Source: Riptortus pedestris
Taxonomy: Eukaryota > Arthropoda > Insecta > Hemiptera > Alydidae
DNA: 64,000 nt
Reading direction: 5' to 3'
NCBI GenBank assembly: GCA_019009955.1
Contig: CM032232.1
Location: 70,043,501-70,107,500 of the forward strand
The translations under genes were made by a program, and so were the position numbers. Shown here one piece after another: positions 34,804 to 47,857 of the stretch. Below the pieces are notes generated by a model. The model was not told where the DNA came from. It did not search any database and worked only from the letters and a program-made list of their open reading frames with translations. Numbering within the stretch: the stretch's first letter is position 1; each line of letters begins with the position of its first letter.

Positions 34804-36568
34804 GTCTAAATTTAGAAGTAAACGGATAAGTGTGGAATATTTCGGCATTAATGAGAATTCTATGATTAGAAGTGCACGGATAAATGTACCATATTTTGGC
34901 ATTAATGATGATACTAGGGGCAATGGTATTTGGATAAATCTGCAATATTTCGGCATTAATGAGAATTCTATGATTAGAAGTGCACGGATAAATGTACCAT
35001 ATTTTGGCATTAATGATGATTCTAGGGGCAGTGGTATTTGGATAAATCTGCAATATTTCGGCATTAATGAGAATTCTATGATTAGAAGTGCACGGATAAA
35101 TGTACCATATTTTGGCATTAATGATGATTCTAGGGGCAGTGGTATTTGGATAAATCTGCAATATTTCGGCATTAATGAGAATTCTATGATTAGAAGTGCA
35201 CGGATAAATGTACCATATTTTGGCATTAATGATGATTCTAGGGGCAGTGGTATTTGGATAAATGTGCAATATTTCGGCATTAATGAGGATTCTAGGTTTA
35301 GAGGTACATGGATAAATGTGCAATATTTCGGCATTAATGAGGATTCTAGGTTTAGAGGTACATGGATAAATGTGCAATATTTCGGCATTAATGAGGATTC
35401 TAGGTTTAGAGGTACATGGATAAATGTGCAATATTTCGGCATTAATGAGGATTCTAGGTTTAGAGGTACATGGATAAATGTGCAATATTTCGGCATTAAT
35501 GAGGATTCTAGGTTTAGAGGTACATGGATAAATGTGCAATATTTCGGCATTAATGAGGATTCTAGGTTTAGAGGTACATGGATAAATGTGCAATATTTCG
35601 GCATTAATGAGGATTCTAGGTTTAGAGGTACATGGATAAATGTGCAATATTCTGGCATTAATGAGGATTCCAGGTTTAGAGGTACATGGATAAACGTGCA
35701 ATATTCTGGCATTAATGAGGATTCAAGGTTTAGAGGTACATGGATAAATGTGCAATATTCTGGCATTAATGAGGATTCCAGGTTTAGAGGTACATGGATA
35801 AATGTGCAATATTTCGGCATTAATGAGGATTCTAGGTTTAGAGGTACATGGATAAATGTGCAATATTTCGGCATTAATGAGGATTCTAGGTTTAGAGGTA
35901 CATGGATAAATGTGCAATATTTCGGCATTAATGAGGATTCTAGGTTTAGAGGTACATGGATAAATGTGCAATATTTCGGCATTAATGAGGATTCAAGGTT
36001 TAGAGGTACATGGATAAACGTGCAACATTTTGGCATTAATGAGGATTCAAGGTTTAGAGGTACATGGATAAATGTGCAATATTCTGGCATTAATGAGGAT
36101 TCAAGGCTTAGAGGTGGATGGATAAACGTGCAATATTTCGGCATTAATCAGGATTCAAGGTTTAGAGGTACATGGATAAATGTGCAATATTCTGGCATTA
36201 ATGAGGATTCCAGGTTTAGAGGTACATGGATAAACGTGCAATATTTCGGCATTAATCAGGATTCAAGGTTTAGAGGTACATGGATAAACGTGCAATATTT
36301 CGGCATTAATGAGGATTCAAGGTTTAGAGGTACATGGATAAACGTGCAATATTTCGGCATTAATCAGGATTCAAGGTTTAGAGGTACATGGTGAAATATC
36401 CAATATTTTGGCATTAATCAGGATTCTAGGTTTAGTGGTACACGGATAAACGCGCAATATTTCGGCATTTATGAGTATTCAAGGTTTAGAGGTACATGGA
36501 TAAAGGTGCATTATTTCGGCATTAATCAGGATTCAAGGTTTAGAGGTACTTGGATAAACGTCCAACGG
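34804..36568 (+). repeat. 54-bp minisatellite, about 32-33 units
   Basis: Units contain GCAATATTTCGGCATTAATG followed by 'aggattctaggtttagaggt' and 'acatggataaatgt'. The first eight or so units alternate two variants ('gagaattctatgattagaag' and 'gatgattctaggggcagtgg'), giving a 108-bp higher-order period. The rest are near-identical single units, with more variable ones after about 36000. Because 54 is divisible by 3 and the unit lacks stops in several phases, long frames appear on both strands (520 codons plus; 456 and 328 codons minus). The plus frame ends at a TGA made by one base change while units continue beyond, which argues against a selected protein. Changes at TCT/TCC/TCA and AAT/AAC are synonymous in the plus frame but too few to prove coding. 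Confidence 0.93.
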
Positions 36569-37451
36569 ATCCGCTTTAATTAGTACTCTTTAAGTATCTT
36601 AAATTTAATTTGAACTATTTGTTATATCGCTGTATGTACTGTTAATATTTGATGGAAAACGTATACATTATTCAATGCAAAGTAATTAATTTCAAATGTT
36701 ATTAAATGGTTTATCCCTTGAATTAGTTTCGTTCCTAAGGAGGCTATTGAAATTATAAAACTTTCTATATCCATTAGTTGCGGAGTGTCAATTTCAATTT
36801 CATTGTAATCAATTTGGTCTGCCTAAAGTGTATAGTAATAAACTACGCATTGCATCAAATATTATGAACAGTTCCTAGATCCTATTATGATCGTGACAAA
36901 TATGCAACGTATCATTTTAACATGGCACAGCCGGGAGAAAGTGCAACAAATTTATTTGATATTATGCTTTAACATAATCATGCTAATCGCCTTTTCCTAC
37001 TATAACATACTGTGTTTCTCTTTCGTTGAATATGTATAGAGGATTGAAGTATTTTGGCTATGTGATGAATAGATAGGTAAAGATGACTGAATATCTGGGG
37101 TAACTTAGTTATCCATTCGTTTGAGAAATGATACAGGCATAAAGGCCTTCTTGAGAACTCAAAGTATCCACTTTGAAGAAACATCCGTGTTGTTTCCGAA
37201 TACAATTGGAACAGATGCATACGGAGGACGGACGATGCCTATTACATTTCAAATAAGGTGATCCAACGAGATTCGTATATGGTTCTTGATTATACACGCA
37301 CTACTTGATAGTTCACCGTGTGGCGTTCGTGATTGATGCGGTCATGAGGCCTAAATCATCATTTCTCAAATATATGATACAACCTCTACAGTGATTGATT
37401 TAGGGCTTATGACAGGGAGGCTATTTAGTCACCGACTGGTTTGTAAACAAC
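36569..37451. other. Unique-looking DNA
   Basis: No gene or repeat recognised; short open frames on the minus strand have no known domain. Confidence 0.35.
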
Positions 37452-37991
37452 AAAAGGCCTTCATGGAGGGGCTGAGTAAACTAAGCAGATTTCCACGTCT
37501 TAGAATGACAAACTATTGATCTGTTCTCCTCATATGTATATTCTATTTCTAAGTAAAAATCCAATGAGTAGAAATAGGAGTTTGCTGTAGGTTCAACAGG
37601 GAAGTAACTCGCTTAATATTTGAGGTACGGAAGAATGTATACCACAACAAATATAGAGCATCAATAGTTTAACAAGATTCTGATACTTTAACATTTATTC
37701 ATAAGACTCAGAATAACGGAGATAATTTGAATTTTCGAATTCCCTCCCCTCATTCCTTTCAGCTATTAACGACTACTTCCAAAAGTTTGGTTCTATTCCA
37801 ATTTTCGCTCTGATTTACAATAACAGATATGTTTAGACTTTGCGAAATTCCTTCCCTCCAAATCCCCCACCCCACCCACTTGCCATATTTCAGCCATTAC
37901 CGAACTTGATCTTTAGTTCTGCTTGAATCGCGTATATGTTGAGTTTGGAAACGATAACACAAAAGTTACGATCAGTAGAGCGATAACAGAC

Positions 37992-38057
<66 letters not shown>

Positions 38058-38108
38058 AACTGAGTTCAATTTCTTTATCTTCTATGCAGGATCGTTGGAC
38101 AAAAAAGA
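37452..38108 (-). mobile_element. Old HINE, 5' tip missing
   Basis: The 3' end at about 37452 reads 'ttcatggaggggctgagtaa' and 'ctaagcagatttcc'. Block B, with a duplicated-looking stretch (two 'cagctattaacg'/'cagccattaccg' words at 37760 and 37890), and a (TA)n tract at 37998-38051 follow. A block A remnant ('aggatcgttggac') then abuts the next HINE. Confidence 0.78.
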
Positions 38109-38112
38109 TTTT

Positions 38113-38166
38113 AGCAGATTTCCCTTGAAGGAAATCAGCTATTGAGGTCGTACTCATGACGCGAGT

Positions 38167-38208
<42 letters not shown>

Positions 38209-38692
38209 CTGTTAACGCTCTAGCGGTCGCAATTTATGTTTGATCGTTACCAAACTCGGAATTTAATCATTTCATTTAAAAAGGAAGATCAAGTTCGTTA
38301 ATGGCTGAAATCGGACCAGTGGGAGGGGGGGGGTTTAGAGGGTGGATTTTTTAAAATTCGAAATATCTCTGTTATTATGCTTCGGATCGAAAAATTGTAT
38401 AGAATTAATCTTATTGAAAATTAAGTTTACTATAAATATTGTTCTATATATTTATTCTGTATCTTGAATATTAACCGATATATTTGCATTTTTATTGTGT
38501 GAGTGGTCGGCAGAAGTCGGCCATACTTGGGAGTTTCCGCCGAAAGCTAGTTCGGCCGTTTCCGTAACTATTCGTCCCTCGTGAATTGGTTTAGAGATTC
38601 TTTACTACTGCCGTTATTAGTAGGCAGATTTCTCTATTGTTAAACTTCACGTGGGAAATCTGCTTAGTTTACGCAGCCCTTGCGTGATGGAC
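38113..38692 (+). mobile_element. HINE, full length
   Basis: AGCAGATTTCCCTTGAAGG, a shortened block A that jumps from 'catgacgcgagtttc' into (TA)n at about 38170-38204, block B, the GC-richer block and the 3' hairpin with GGAC + T-run. It stands tail-to-tail beside the older copy at 37452-38108. Confidence 0.92.
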
Positions 38693-40667
38693 TTTTTTTT
38701 GTTTAAATGAGTCATGTTTACAACCTGCATGGGCGATTGTCCCCAAAAAAGGGAATCTGCTTAAACGGTGATCAAGCCAATCATGTTGTTTATTTTTGGT
38801 TGATTCAGTTTAGTGAATTTCACTGAAGGGAAATCAAATGGTGAGGTTGTTCTTAAGATGATGCATCTGACTTTGGAAATGTCAAGACTGGCTTACGTAT
38901 TTCTCCGTTAAGAAATTTCATTGGGAAGCCATTCAGTTGTGCCATACACCCTGATTTTCTTAATAATATTTGCAACCGGCTGAACTGTTTGTGTAGTTTT
39001 TCACCGCCCTACGTGACCAACGACCACAAAAAAACTTTAAGAGCTTTCACTCCTGCCATTTTAGGCTATAATTTCAATTAAGTAAAAGTTTTTTTGATAT
39101 TTTTTCAGTCGTTATTGGTACCACTGATTAATAACAGATTAATATAAATAACTGCAATTAGTAATTCGTGATAAGAATAATTCAGAACAAATATAATTTC
39201 CGTTCCCTTCTTTTTATTTCCAACGACTACCTTTGGTTGTTGGTAACTCAACCACTCAAGAAAAATATGTAAATATGTTCATATTTTCTTTTAGACAAAT
39301 TCGCAGTGTTTGCTCTTAACCGGAAAAAGTGGAAACCCAGAAATGAGGTTAGTTTAATTACACAGGTCATGGATCTGGAGTGATTTAAACAAACTTTTTT
39401 TACTTAAAACGAGAGCTGGCATATTTTCTTATTATTTATTGTTATTATTGCTGAGCAAAATGAATTACGATTATTATTTAAATTAAGGGTTAGATGGTGT
39501 TATGTATATTTCTATCATTCGTTACCAGAGGCGGCTAAACAATGAATTAGAAACCTCTGAAATGCTTACATCAACAATTTAAGGCCAAGTGCAACCAGGC
39601 TGAAGGTTAATGAACTGATTCTGGAGCTCCAGTAATGTTTTGATTTACATCTCAGATACTAAATGTTTGTGCATTTCTTTATTCATCTTTTAACTTAGAA
39701 ATCAATCATATAATAAATTTTCTGAGAGGAATTTTCAATAACAAACTAAATTATTCCGTTTCAAAACTATTGGTACCTGGGAAGAATTTGTTGACACTCA
39801 TGGTAGCATCTCGCTATCCCAAAATAAATGCAATATCAAAAATATGAGGTGAGAATCATTTACTGCTACCACTTATTAAAATGTATTCTCATTAATTTAT
39901 ATTTTGTTGGTAGAAGTATACAACAAAACTGTGTGTTGTGTACTCCATAAACAGACCAACTGGATGTCTATAAAAGATTTTGAGAATTTTTCCGGGAAAC
40001 TAAACACCTTTTTCCTACCAACGGACATTATCAAGCTCTTAAAACGTTGAATAAATAACACATTTCATATTTTCTTGCCTCGAAATGAGTCAAAGATAGT
40101 AAAGCTCCCCACAGAATTGCCGCAACACATTTATTTTCCTTTCTTATCAAAGAAACCGGTTGATTTATTAGTATAATTTATAGATTTATTGAAAACAAGT
40201 CTTGGTTTGCTCCGACCTATTGCATTAATAGCAGTTTCAAGGCTCCTGAGTGCAAATGAAGTAACAGTGTGACAAATATTTCCTTTCCTTATAAAAGTTC
40301 TTTTAAAGTCATTATTGGAGGACCATTAAAACTTACGAACGTGTAACCGATGCTGCTAGAGAGCGCTGCCAGCTGTTTTAGTGGTTCCAAAAATGCATTA
40401 AATATATAATTTGTGTTAAGTAAACTTAAACATGAAGATTACAATTGGCGGATAAAGTCAACGTAATTAATTTATGCAACATAAACTACAGGGAATAGAA
40501 ATGTGCCTCCTTCTGTTCCCTTTGTCGGGCTCAATGGGGTGAATTTTCAGGGAGGCAGAAAAGCACTCGGAAAATATATTCTTTTTTCCTTCATAGGACC
40601 AAAGATATCATATTGTCAGAAGCCAAAATGATGAGGATCAGCTGTTAGATATTTAGCGAATTGCGAG
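38693..40667. other. Mostly unique DNA
   Basis: A weak block-A-like scrap sits at about 38815-38880 ('actgaagggaaatcaaatgg'). No gene or RNA was recognised. Confidence 0.35.
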
Positions 40668-41124
40668 TTAATCTGCACTGAAGGCATGAGTACTTTGTGG
40701 ATTACTTTGGTTAAGGCAGGGCCACAAGGAGGTGCGATCTGTTTGTAAGCCTCGAAGACAGTACCACTTTAAGTGTTGTCCGTTTGGAGATTTTTTGGAC
40801 GAAAAGGGCCTGGTAAAGTTCCAAAAAAATGTGGGTCCATGGATCCACACGCAACTGATGGATGTTCTTGCTGGAGTCCTAAGAATCAAAGCCATCCTGA
40901 TCTCTGTCACTCGTTCCAGGAAGGTCAAGAAGATTACCCAAGGCTTGGCCTTGCCTAGATTAGTTTGCGAGTGCAGGAGCAGGAGAGGTGGAATAGTTTG
41001 CCGAAGTGGATGGTACTCCATTGTGTGTAATTGTACATTTCTTTGTCCATCTTATTGTAGTGTAAATATTTATGAATTTTTTAATTTTTATTTTATATCT
41101 TCAATATGTAGCTTGCTTCAGTAA
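40668..41124. other. Open, GC-richer island; coding strand unclear
   Basis: The stretch from about 40680 to 41020 is less AT-rich than its surroundings and open in several frames: plus 40732-41124 (130 codons) and 40773-40958, minus 40668-41021 (117 codons). The plus frame contains a basic segment (ISVTRSRKVKKITQGLALP) and ends in a hydrophobic AT-rich tail that is probably not coding. I recognise no family. It could be an exon, a gene fragment or a processed remnant. Confidence 0.3.
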
Positions 41125-43068
41125 TTAATTATTTGTTAGAGATTAAAAATATTAGGCTAAAAGGGTGTTTATATTGTTGAGTTGGCATTCAGTATGTTTA
41201 TTTATTATACGCCGTATTATTAGTGTATAGCTATTGGTAAAGCTCCCATCATTAGAAAAGTGTTTAAATGCTTTAACAATAAAGCAATGTTAGAGATATT
41301 GTCTAACATTTTGACATTCTTAAAATCATAAAAATCTTTACATCTAAGATTACAAGAATGTCTTATGAGCTAATACATGTAGAACATAGATAATTTAGAT
41401 ATATGATCTTATTGTCTAAAAAAATATGCCTCTTTAAATATTAATTTTAATTAAGCCTTTGTTGGGGGGAAAAATCCTTTTTTGTTTTACATATGATGTA
41501 TACTAATGACCGAAAACCTATTAAATTCAAAGTTATTCCAAACAATGATGGTTGATTTCTTTTCCATTAAAAATGCAGTGGATTATTTTTTTAAGCTCTT
41601 TATTTACATTACAGGGAGAAAAAGAAGCAGAGTCTGAAACTGATTAGAATACAACGATCATTGATTTCCGGTCAATACCCTTTTAATTATGTTCCCAACA
41701 GGGGTTTAATGTGTCTATTTTAAGAACGATGTTTTCGCTTTCTCTATATCTGTGTTCTGTCTCCATAAAACCTGTCACAATTTTAAAAATCTTGAGTCTT
41801 CTGGTCAGATGGCCGACTGGTTAAACGTTATATTTACTTCGGAAGTTATTTTTGCTGCTTGTTCCTTTATTAATAGAACCCAATTCGTTTGAGACTCAGC
41901 AAACTCTTGAACCACAGGGTCAAACTTGAGAGTTCGTCTACTTCGAAACGTCTGCAATAATGAATACACTGTCGTAGGCCTTTTAAACTGGTCACTGTTT
42001 CTGCCTAGCTCCGTGGTTCCCAATTGTTAATATCTGAAGTATCAGCTTCATTTCGCCCATTTCTTTTTTCTGGCGACTAATGCATATCGCTCTCATTCTT
42101 TCGTAACACTGGATGAACTCTGAGTCTCAGCTGTTAGGTGGGGGGCAACGTTCCCTCACCTGCAGATGGTGACGTCAGGCACTCCTGTCATCAGGTGACT
42201 GGGATAGATCGTCATTGTTAAGCAACGTTCTAATTGTAAAATGACACCCCTTAGTAAACAGAATTGGGAAGGTTCAAATTTCTGTAGCGGTCTCGATTAA
42301 TAAAATAATATTATTATTTTTGTTGTTGTAAGGTACTTTTCAAATATTTTACTCAATGTCAGCCACAAATATTCTCAGGTCAGATTGCACTCACTGCCAA
42401 TTTTCTATAATGCTCATATTTCCTTCTTCTGTCGAAGATTCACTTACATCCTTCCCACATTTCTTTATGATACCTCGTTTGTAATGAAACAAGTTAAAAT
42501 ATTAAAATTTTAAAAATAAAATATATAAATGATGAATTCAGAAGAACTCGATGTTAATTAAGGTTTGAATTATATTCATATGAGTGAAACGCCGAACCCG
42601 AGCTCACAGCCAGCACAGAACCATTTAAGCCACAAGCCCCAATGCCATTGAAATACTTTTACATTTTTTTTACTTTTTATATTTGAAATACTTTTTATAT
42701 ATTGTTTATTCCTTCCATTCAATTATTGAAATAAAGCCTACAGGATATTATAGTCAGGAAAAATGTTCTAACTGAAGTAAAGAAATTTTTCAAGTCTATA
42801 CACATTCATCGTTCAAGTATACAACATACAGACCTATAACTGAAGGGATTCCTTAGACGTAACTTCATATCCTATGATTTGAACTAAAAAGTTTCAATAA
42901 TTAATGTGTCGGATTAATTTTAAAGTATTTATTGAATATCAATTGTATTACCTTTAAAGCACAGAAGGTTAAAAAAAGTTAATTAAAATAATTTCTTAAT
43001 AAGGAAAAAGTGAAATTGCAAATTAAAAAAAATCATTCTTTATAAAATATATAAATATATCAGACTGC

Positions 43069-43114
<46 letters not shown>

Positions 43115-43659
43115 AGTAGAAATAAATTAAGTATTAATGCACACATACAAACACGCATTCACACACACACCTATATACTCAATGAATTTTAATGATTCCC
43201 TATTGGGTTCACTTCTGGTACTACTGGGATTTCTTTATTTTATTTAAACCAAATTGGACTGGCGAAATCTTCGGATAAAAAATATTATGGACGCAGTGTA
43301 TATTGGGTATGTATTGCAGTGTTAAACAAGGAGAAAGTGAGATTAGCAATTATCGGGGTATTATTATTTTAAAATGAAATTATCTTCAAATAGCCACTTT
43401 CAATAAGCTGTAAAGGTTTCCTGATATCGGAATTTATATATTTCTGTTTTGAAACAGGATTTAATCATTTACTGCTTAATAAGGAAAATAATTAAAAAAA
43501 AAATGCATTTTGCTAACAAAACTATGAAATTAGTCTTATTATTTAGATCAAATATTTATGTCACGAGAAAGTGGTTTTAATTTAAATTAAGAAAACTTAT
43601 ATCTGAGATCGTATTTATTTTATAATTTGTATTAAAAATAATATATATAAAATATATGG
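41125..43659. other. Mostly unique DNA; poly-A run
   Basis: A 72-codon minus frame at 41805-42023 has protein-like composition but no domain I know. An A homopolymer of about 41 nt lies at 43071-43111. Nothing else was seen. Confidence 0.35.
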
Positions 43660-43882
43660 GACTAGGTTAGCCATGACCATTAAAGTATTGGCCTTAATCT
43701 CACATGGTAACTTTAGAGTAGCCAGTTCGATTCCCACCTGGGGAATAGAAATTTACTTAGCGACGAACTCAATAAATAAAATGCTTAGTCTCACCCTGGC
43801 TAGAAAATGGTACTAACTTGTAGACACCCCATCCCAGTTAGTCTTAGTAGCATGAAGAGGACGTTAATAAATAATAATAATT
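43660..43882 (+). mobile_element. tRNA-derived SINE, older copy
   Basis: Plus-strand head 'actaggttagccatgacca', B-box-like 'cagttcgattcccacctgg', body 'tctcaccctggctagaaaat' and 'cccatcccagttagtcttag', tail 'gacgttaataaataataata'. More diverged than the copies at 6.8 and 13.0 kb. Confidence 0.88.
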
Positions 43883-44183
43883 TCTTTGAAGCAACTTCAA
43901 CAAATGTTGCTTGAAGGTGTACTTCATATTTTCAATGCCAACGACTAAATTTTGCTTTTTTGAATGAAATTATATTTTTTTTTTTGGTCACAATTCAGAA
44001 AAAGCTTTAAGTTGATCTACTGTATCCGTTCCTTTTTCCAGAACTGAAAATTAATTAGTTTCATGCAATCAGTATCTTCATTAACATTCTTCTCAGTCTT
44101 CAGAATTTAAATATATCTCATTAAATGATTCTTATTTTTAAATTTTTATTACGAATGGTTTCCTATTGTTTTCTTTCTCTCTC

Positions 44184-44187
<4 letters not shown>

Positions 44188-44236
<49 letters not shown>
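44188..44236. repeat. (AT)n microsatellite
   Basis: About 24 units, preceded by 'tctctctctacat'. No HINE blocks flank it. Confidence 0.9.
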
Positions 44237-44240
<4 letters not shown>

Positions 44241-44587
44241 GGCAAAATGAGAAGAATCATTAAATTGGACTTGAATAAAATACTATAAACTATTAGAAGT
44301 TACAATAACAGACATTTCGATAAGTTAAAATATTTTTAAAAATTCCGTCATATGAAGTTTTCAACGATCGGCTAATATTCAGCCAAATAGACGAAAGTTC
44401 TATTATTTTTATTTTATCAAACAATTTCATGTTTTATTAATCGTGTCCTATAAAGTGACTTTTAATAATTTAGATGAAAACCAGGGAAGTGACTACATAT
44501 TAAAAATTATCATTTTTCCCAGTCTATTGCTTGTTTGGTTTGTCGGAAACTTAAAACCTCCGACAAGGGGTTACTTCTTATATATCC

Positions 44588-44715
44588 AAAAACTCTGTCA
44601 CGCAGGTGCTGCCTATCCTTCCGCCGAATCGATTACTTTGGCCATTAATGAACAATGGCTATTAGCTGTGCATGAAACGTTTAAATATCGAGTTTGGTAA
44701 AAATCAAATAAAGAT
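44588..44715 (-). mobile_element. HINE fragment: 3' tip joined to block B
   Basis: 'tctgtcacgcaggtgctgcc' (3' hairpin, reverse) is joined within 40 bp to 'ttggccattaatgaac' and 'aaatatcgagtttggtaaaa' (block B). It is internally deleted and lacks block A and the 5' end. Confidence 0.7.
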
Positions 44716-46087
44716 CACTGTTTTAACAGAAACATTATATATATGAAATTCCATAATTCCTCAGAACCTTATTCCAATGATATTAATTGTTCTAGACGTT
44801 TTGGACAGATATTGTGTCATCTTGAGGCAGGCAAGTTGAGTTGGTGGGGTAGATGATTTTTTTGATTTCGGAATTAATTTTCTTCATCGCCATAACCAAC
44901 AATGTACTGAATTCCTTATAGTGAGACATAAAACTATATTTAATTAGGCAGAAAGGTAATGAACTAATTAATAATGTTTCGTAAAATACATTCCTTTTTT
45001 TTGTGCAAATAAAACAGAAAATAAAACCAACCAGCTCTGTATAATTAAATAGAAACTCACGAACACTCTCTCTTATAGACAATGAATTGATGCCAATGTC
45101 ACAATTTCTCTATTCAAATTAAGAACTAAGGGATTTCTTTATTTTATTTGTGAATGGATTAATTACACGTAATGAACTATATGATTGCATGCCCAAGAAG
45201 AAATCCTTCCAATGAAGCTTTATTTATTTTATCCATTGATCCTAAGACAAGTGGAAAGGTTGACTGATTATTCTTGCCTGCAATAATAGATTACAAGTTA
45301 CAAAAACTCATGTTAGACCGATTTGAAATATGAGTTAGATGCAAAGAATATATATCACAGTTAGTACTAATTTATGGCCTATTTGAGGGTGAAACAGTTA
45401 AATATTCTTAATATCATTTAAGTCTTGTAATTAATAAGTAGTCAGTATTTTCAAGCTTGATATTTTAAAACTTGTTATTAGACTTACTATTTAGTCATAG
45501 AAATGGTTTTGCCATATATGTATATATATAGGATATATGATCTGACTAGTTACTTATCACATTTTCTAGTAATTGGGACAATGTCATCTTCCTTTAAGAA
45601 AAATGGATTTAATATCCACCTACAACAGTGTTTATATGGAGATGTAGGCTTATTTTTCTTTTTAATTCTGATATAAGTAGTTATTTTGGAAGGACTTGGT
45701 TAGCAAAGGGTGTTAACATGTATATAACTCTTATCAATTCGTAACATTAAGTGGACATTAATAAACGACTTTTGCTTTTATTTATTTTGGACTGTCTTTC
45801 TTATAAATTGTTGTTGAAAGGTTGTAGATGGTTTTCTGTGACTTTTATATTATTGTTGTTGTTGCGTCGTATTTAGAAATACTTAGATTGAGTCATAACC
45901 CTTGATAGACTCGCGTTTATTCTATTAATCGTTGGTTTATGTTGTTCAAACCCCCGGCGTAAGTAAAGAGTTTGAAATATTAGTAATATTTGCCCCCCCC
46001 CAAAAAAAAATAAACAAATTAAATGATTTAAATAATATTTCTAATGGTATAGCCAGCCTTGGTTTTTTTCTGGTGGATCAGATAAAA
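44716..46087. other. Unique-looking DNA
   Basis: Short open frames without domains. A weak SINE-tail-like word ('aagtggacattaataaac') occurs near 45755 but the rest of the SINE is not recognisable. Confidence 0.35.
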
Positions 46088-46661
46088 GTCCGTCACGCAG
46101 GGGCTGCGTAAACTAAGCATATTTCCCACGTAAAGTTATACGAGTACAATAGAGGAATCTCCATACGAGTGCAGTTACGGAAATAGCCGAACTAGCTTTC
46201 GGCAGAAAACCATAGCTCGTCCGTTATACTTAATACAAATGCAAATATCTCGGTTAATAATAATAATAATTTATATTTTAATAACTCAAATTTTAGTAGT
46301 CCAAGACCTAAAGAAGGGAGGGGGGAGGGCGGATGAACAGAACGTATTTGCATAAATCTCACAAAGAAACGAAGGTAAGGTTAGAAACGACAGGTAAGGT
46401 TAGAAGAAGCCTCCACCTGAGCCTAGTAGTTACGGAAACGGCCGACCTAATCCAAACTATACCCGACCACAGACTTCATAAAAATCCAAATATCTCGGTT
46501 AATATTCAAGATAGAGAATAAAATCCTCCCTTCTAACCCCCCCCCTTCCACTGGTCCGATTTCAGCCGTTAACGAACTTGATCTTTCTTTTTAAATTAAA
46601 CGACTAAATATCGAATTTGGTAACGATCAAACAAACATTGCGAGCGCTAGAGCGGCAACAG

Positions 46662-46706
<45 letters not shown>

Positions 46707-46831
46707 CAGTTTTGAATGGACCTCATTTTCGTCATCTACTAGGTAGGATCGATGGACATTTGAAGAAAAATTTCGAAAATTCCGTCATGAGTACAACTTC
46801 AATAGCTGATTTCCTTTAAGGGAAATCTGCT
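46088..46831 (-). mobile_element. HINE, near full length
   Basis: 3' end GTCCGTCACGCAGGGGCTGC at 46088, the GC-richer block ('acggaaatagccgaactag'), a partly repeated segment carrying a second 'acggaaacggccgacctaa', block B, (TA)n at about 46667-46699, block A and an intact 5' palindrome to 46831. The duplicated central segment suggests a chimera of two variants. Confidence 0.9.
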
Positions 46832-46884
46832 AAAAAAGAATTACTACAACCAATGTGTAGAAGAGGAGCAAGTGAGTGGGGGAG

Positions 46885-47170
46885 GGGAGGGGGTTTACTG
46901 AAGACTGAAAACAAAACAGTAATAATAACTCACTAAATACTTGAGTTACAAAAAAATCAATAGAGCAACAATTGTTAACTATCAATAGTTTAACAAGATT
47001 TCCTATAACATTTTACGACCCGACTCACAATAACGACAGTATACTCTGAATTTTCAGATCCTACGTCTACACCCCTACTATTGCAGGTCCGATTTCTGCC
47101 AATAACAAATGTGATCTTTACTGTTACTGTGTAATTGTTAAATAGTCAGTTCCCTTAATGGAAATCTGCT
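46885..47170 (-). mobile_element. Old HINE, 5' side
   Basis: 'gggtttactgaagactgaaa', 'cgacccgactcacaataacg', 'ggtccgatttctgccaataa' and a 5' tip 'cagttcccttaatggaaat' with CTGCT at 47170. Microsatellite and most of block A are deleted. Confidence 0.7.
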
Positions 47171-47370
47171 AAAAATGAAATCTCATATAAATAAATACCT
47201 AAATTACTAATCATTTACTGACGGTGTATTCCATCATTGAAATCAATAACATATTGTGTATATTTTTATTTTACAAGTAATAGGCAATTATTCACATCAT
47301 TCAATCTTGTGAAAGTTGGAAAGAATAATGCAATATACTTGTCTGATCTAATTATTTTCCTGAATTCAAG

Positions 47371-47629
47371 GAAATATTACCCACGCACATCTGGTCCGTA
47401 TTTTCCTCGATTCTTGCTAAAATCAATACCGGATCGTGGATTGGACCTGTTCATGAGGAAGGGATATAGTGACGATAACAGTGGCCGTGGGCTACCTCTG
47501 TCAGATGATGACCCTTCGGCTATGGCTTTGACAAGCTGCTTCATGGCTATAGGGGCGATCCTATTAGTAGTTGAGCAAGTGAAGACGTGTCGGAGAAGAT
47601 CAGCGAATCCTATGTCATTGAAGAATTAG
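47371..47629 (+). CDS. Exon-like open segment, function unknown
   Basis: An open frame continues to a TAG at 47627-47629. A plausible acceptor (pyrimidine-rich stretch then TTCAAG) ends at 47370. The segment is less AT-rich than its surroundings. The peptide has an acidic SDDDPSAMALTSCF stretch, a hydrophobic run (MAIGAILLVV) that could span a membrane, and a basic CRRRS near the end. The minus strand is also open over nearly the same stretch (MKQLVKAIAEGSSSDRGSP...), so the coding strand is uncertain. I do not recognise either product. A HINE begins 13 bp after the stop codon. Confidence 0.3.
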
Positions 47630-47775
47630 CGTTTATTTATTAGCAGATTTCCCTAATTCCCCTAATGAGGTCGTCACTCGTGGCGCGAGTTTTATAAAAT
47701 ATATAAAATTCCTCAAATACCCATCGATCCAACCCAGGAGATGACGAAAATAAAATCCGTTCAAAAATGCATATA

Positions 47776-47799
47776 TCTATCTATCTATCTATCTATATA

Positions 47800-47857
<58 letters not shown>

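Noticed and set aside
34715..36394. Long open frames on both strands (328-520 codons) as repeat-protein genes
   Set aside because: They arise from a 54-bp tandem repeat whose length is a multiple of three. The repeat continues past the plus-strand stop, and frames are open on both strands.
45680..45790. Seventh SINE copy
   Set aside because: Only a tail-like 'aagtggacattaataaac' matches; the body and head cannot be aligned.
47371..47500. Similarity of PDRGLDL...KGYS to DH31-type diuretic hormones
   Set aside because: Only a few residues agree; there is no dibasic cleavage site before the peptide and no GPG amidation signal.
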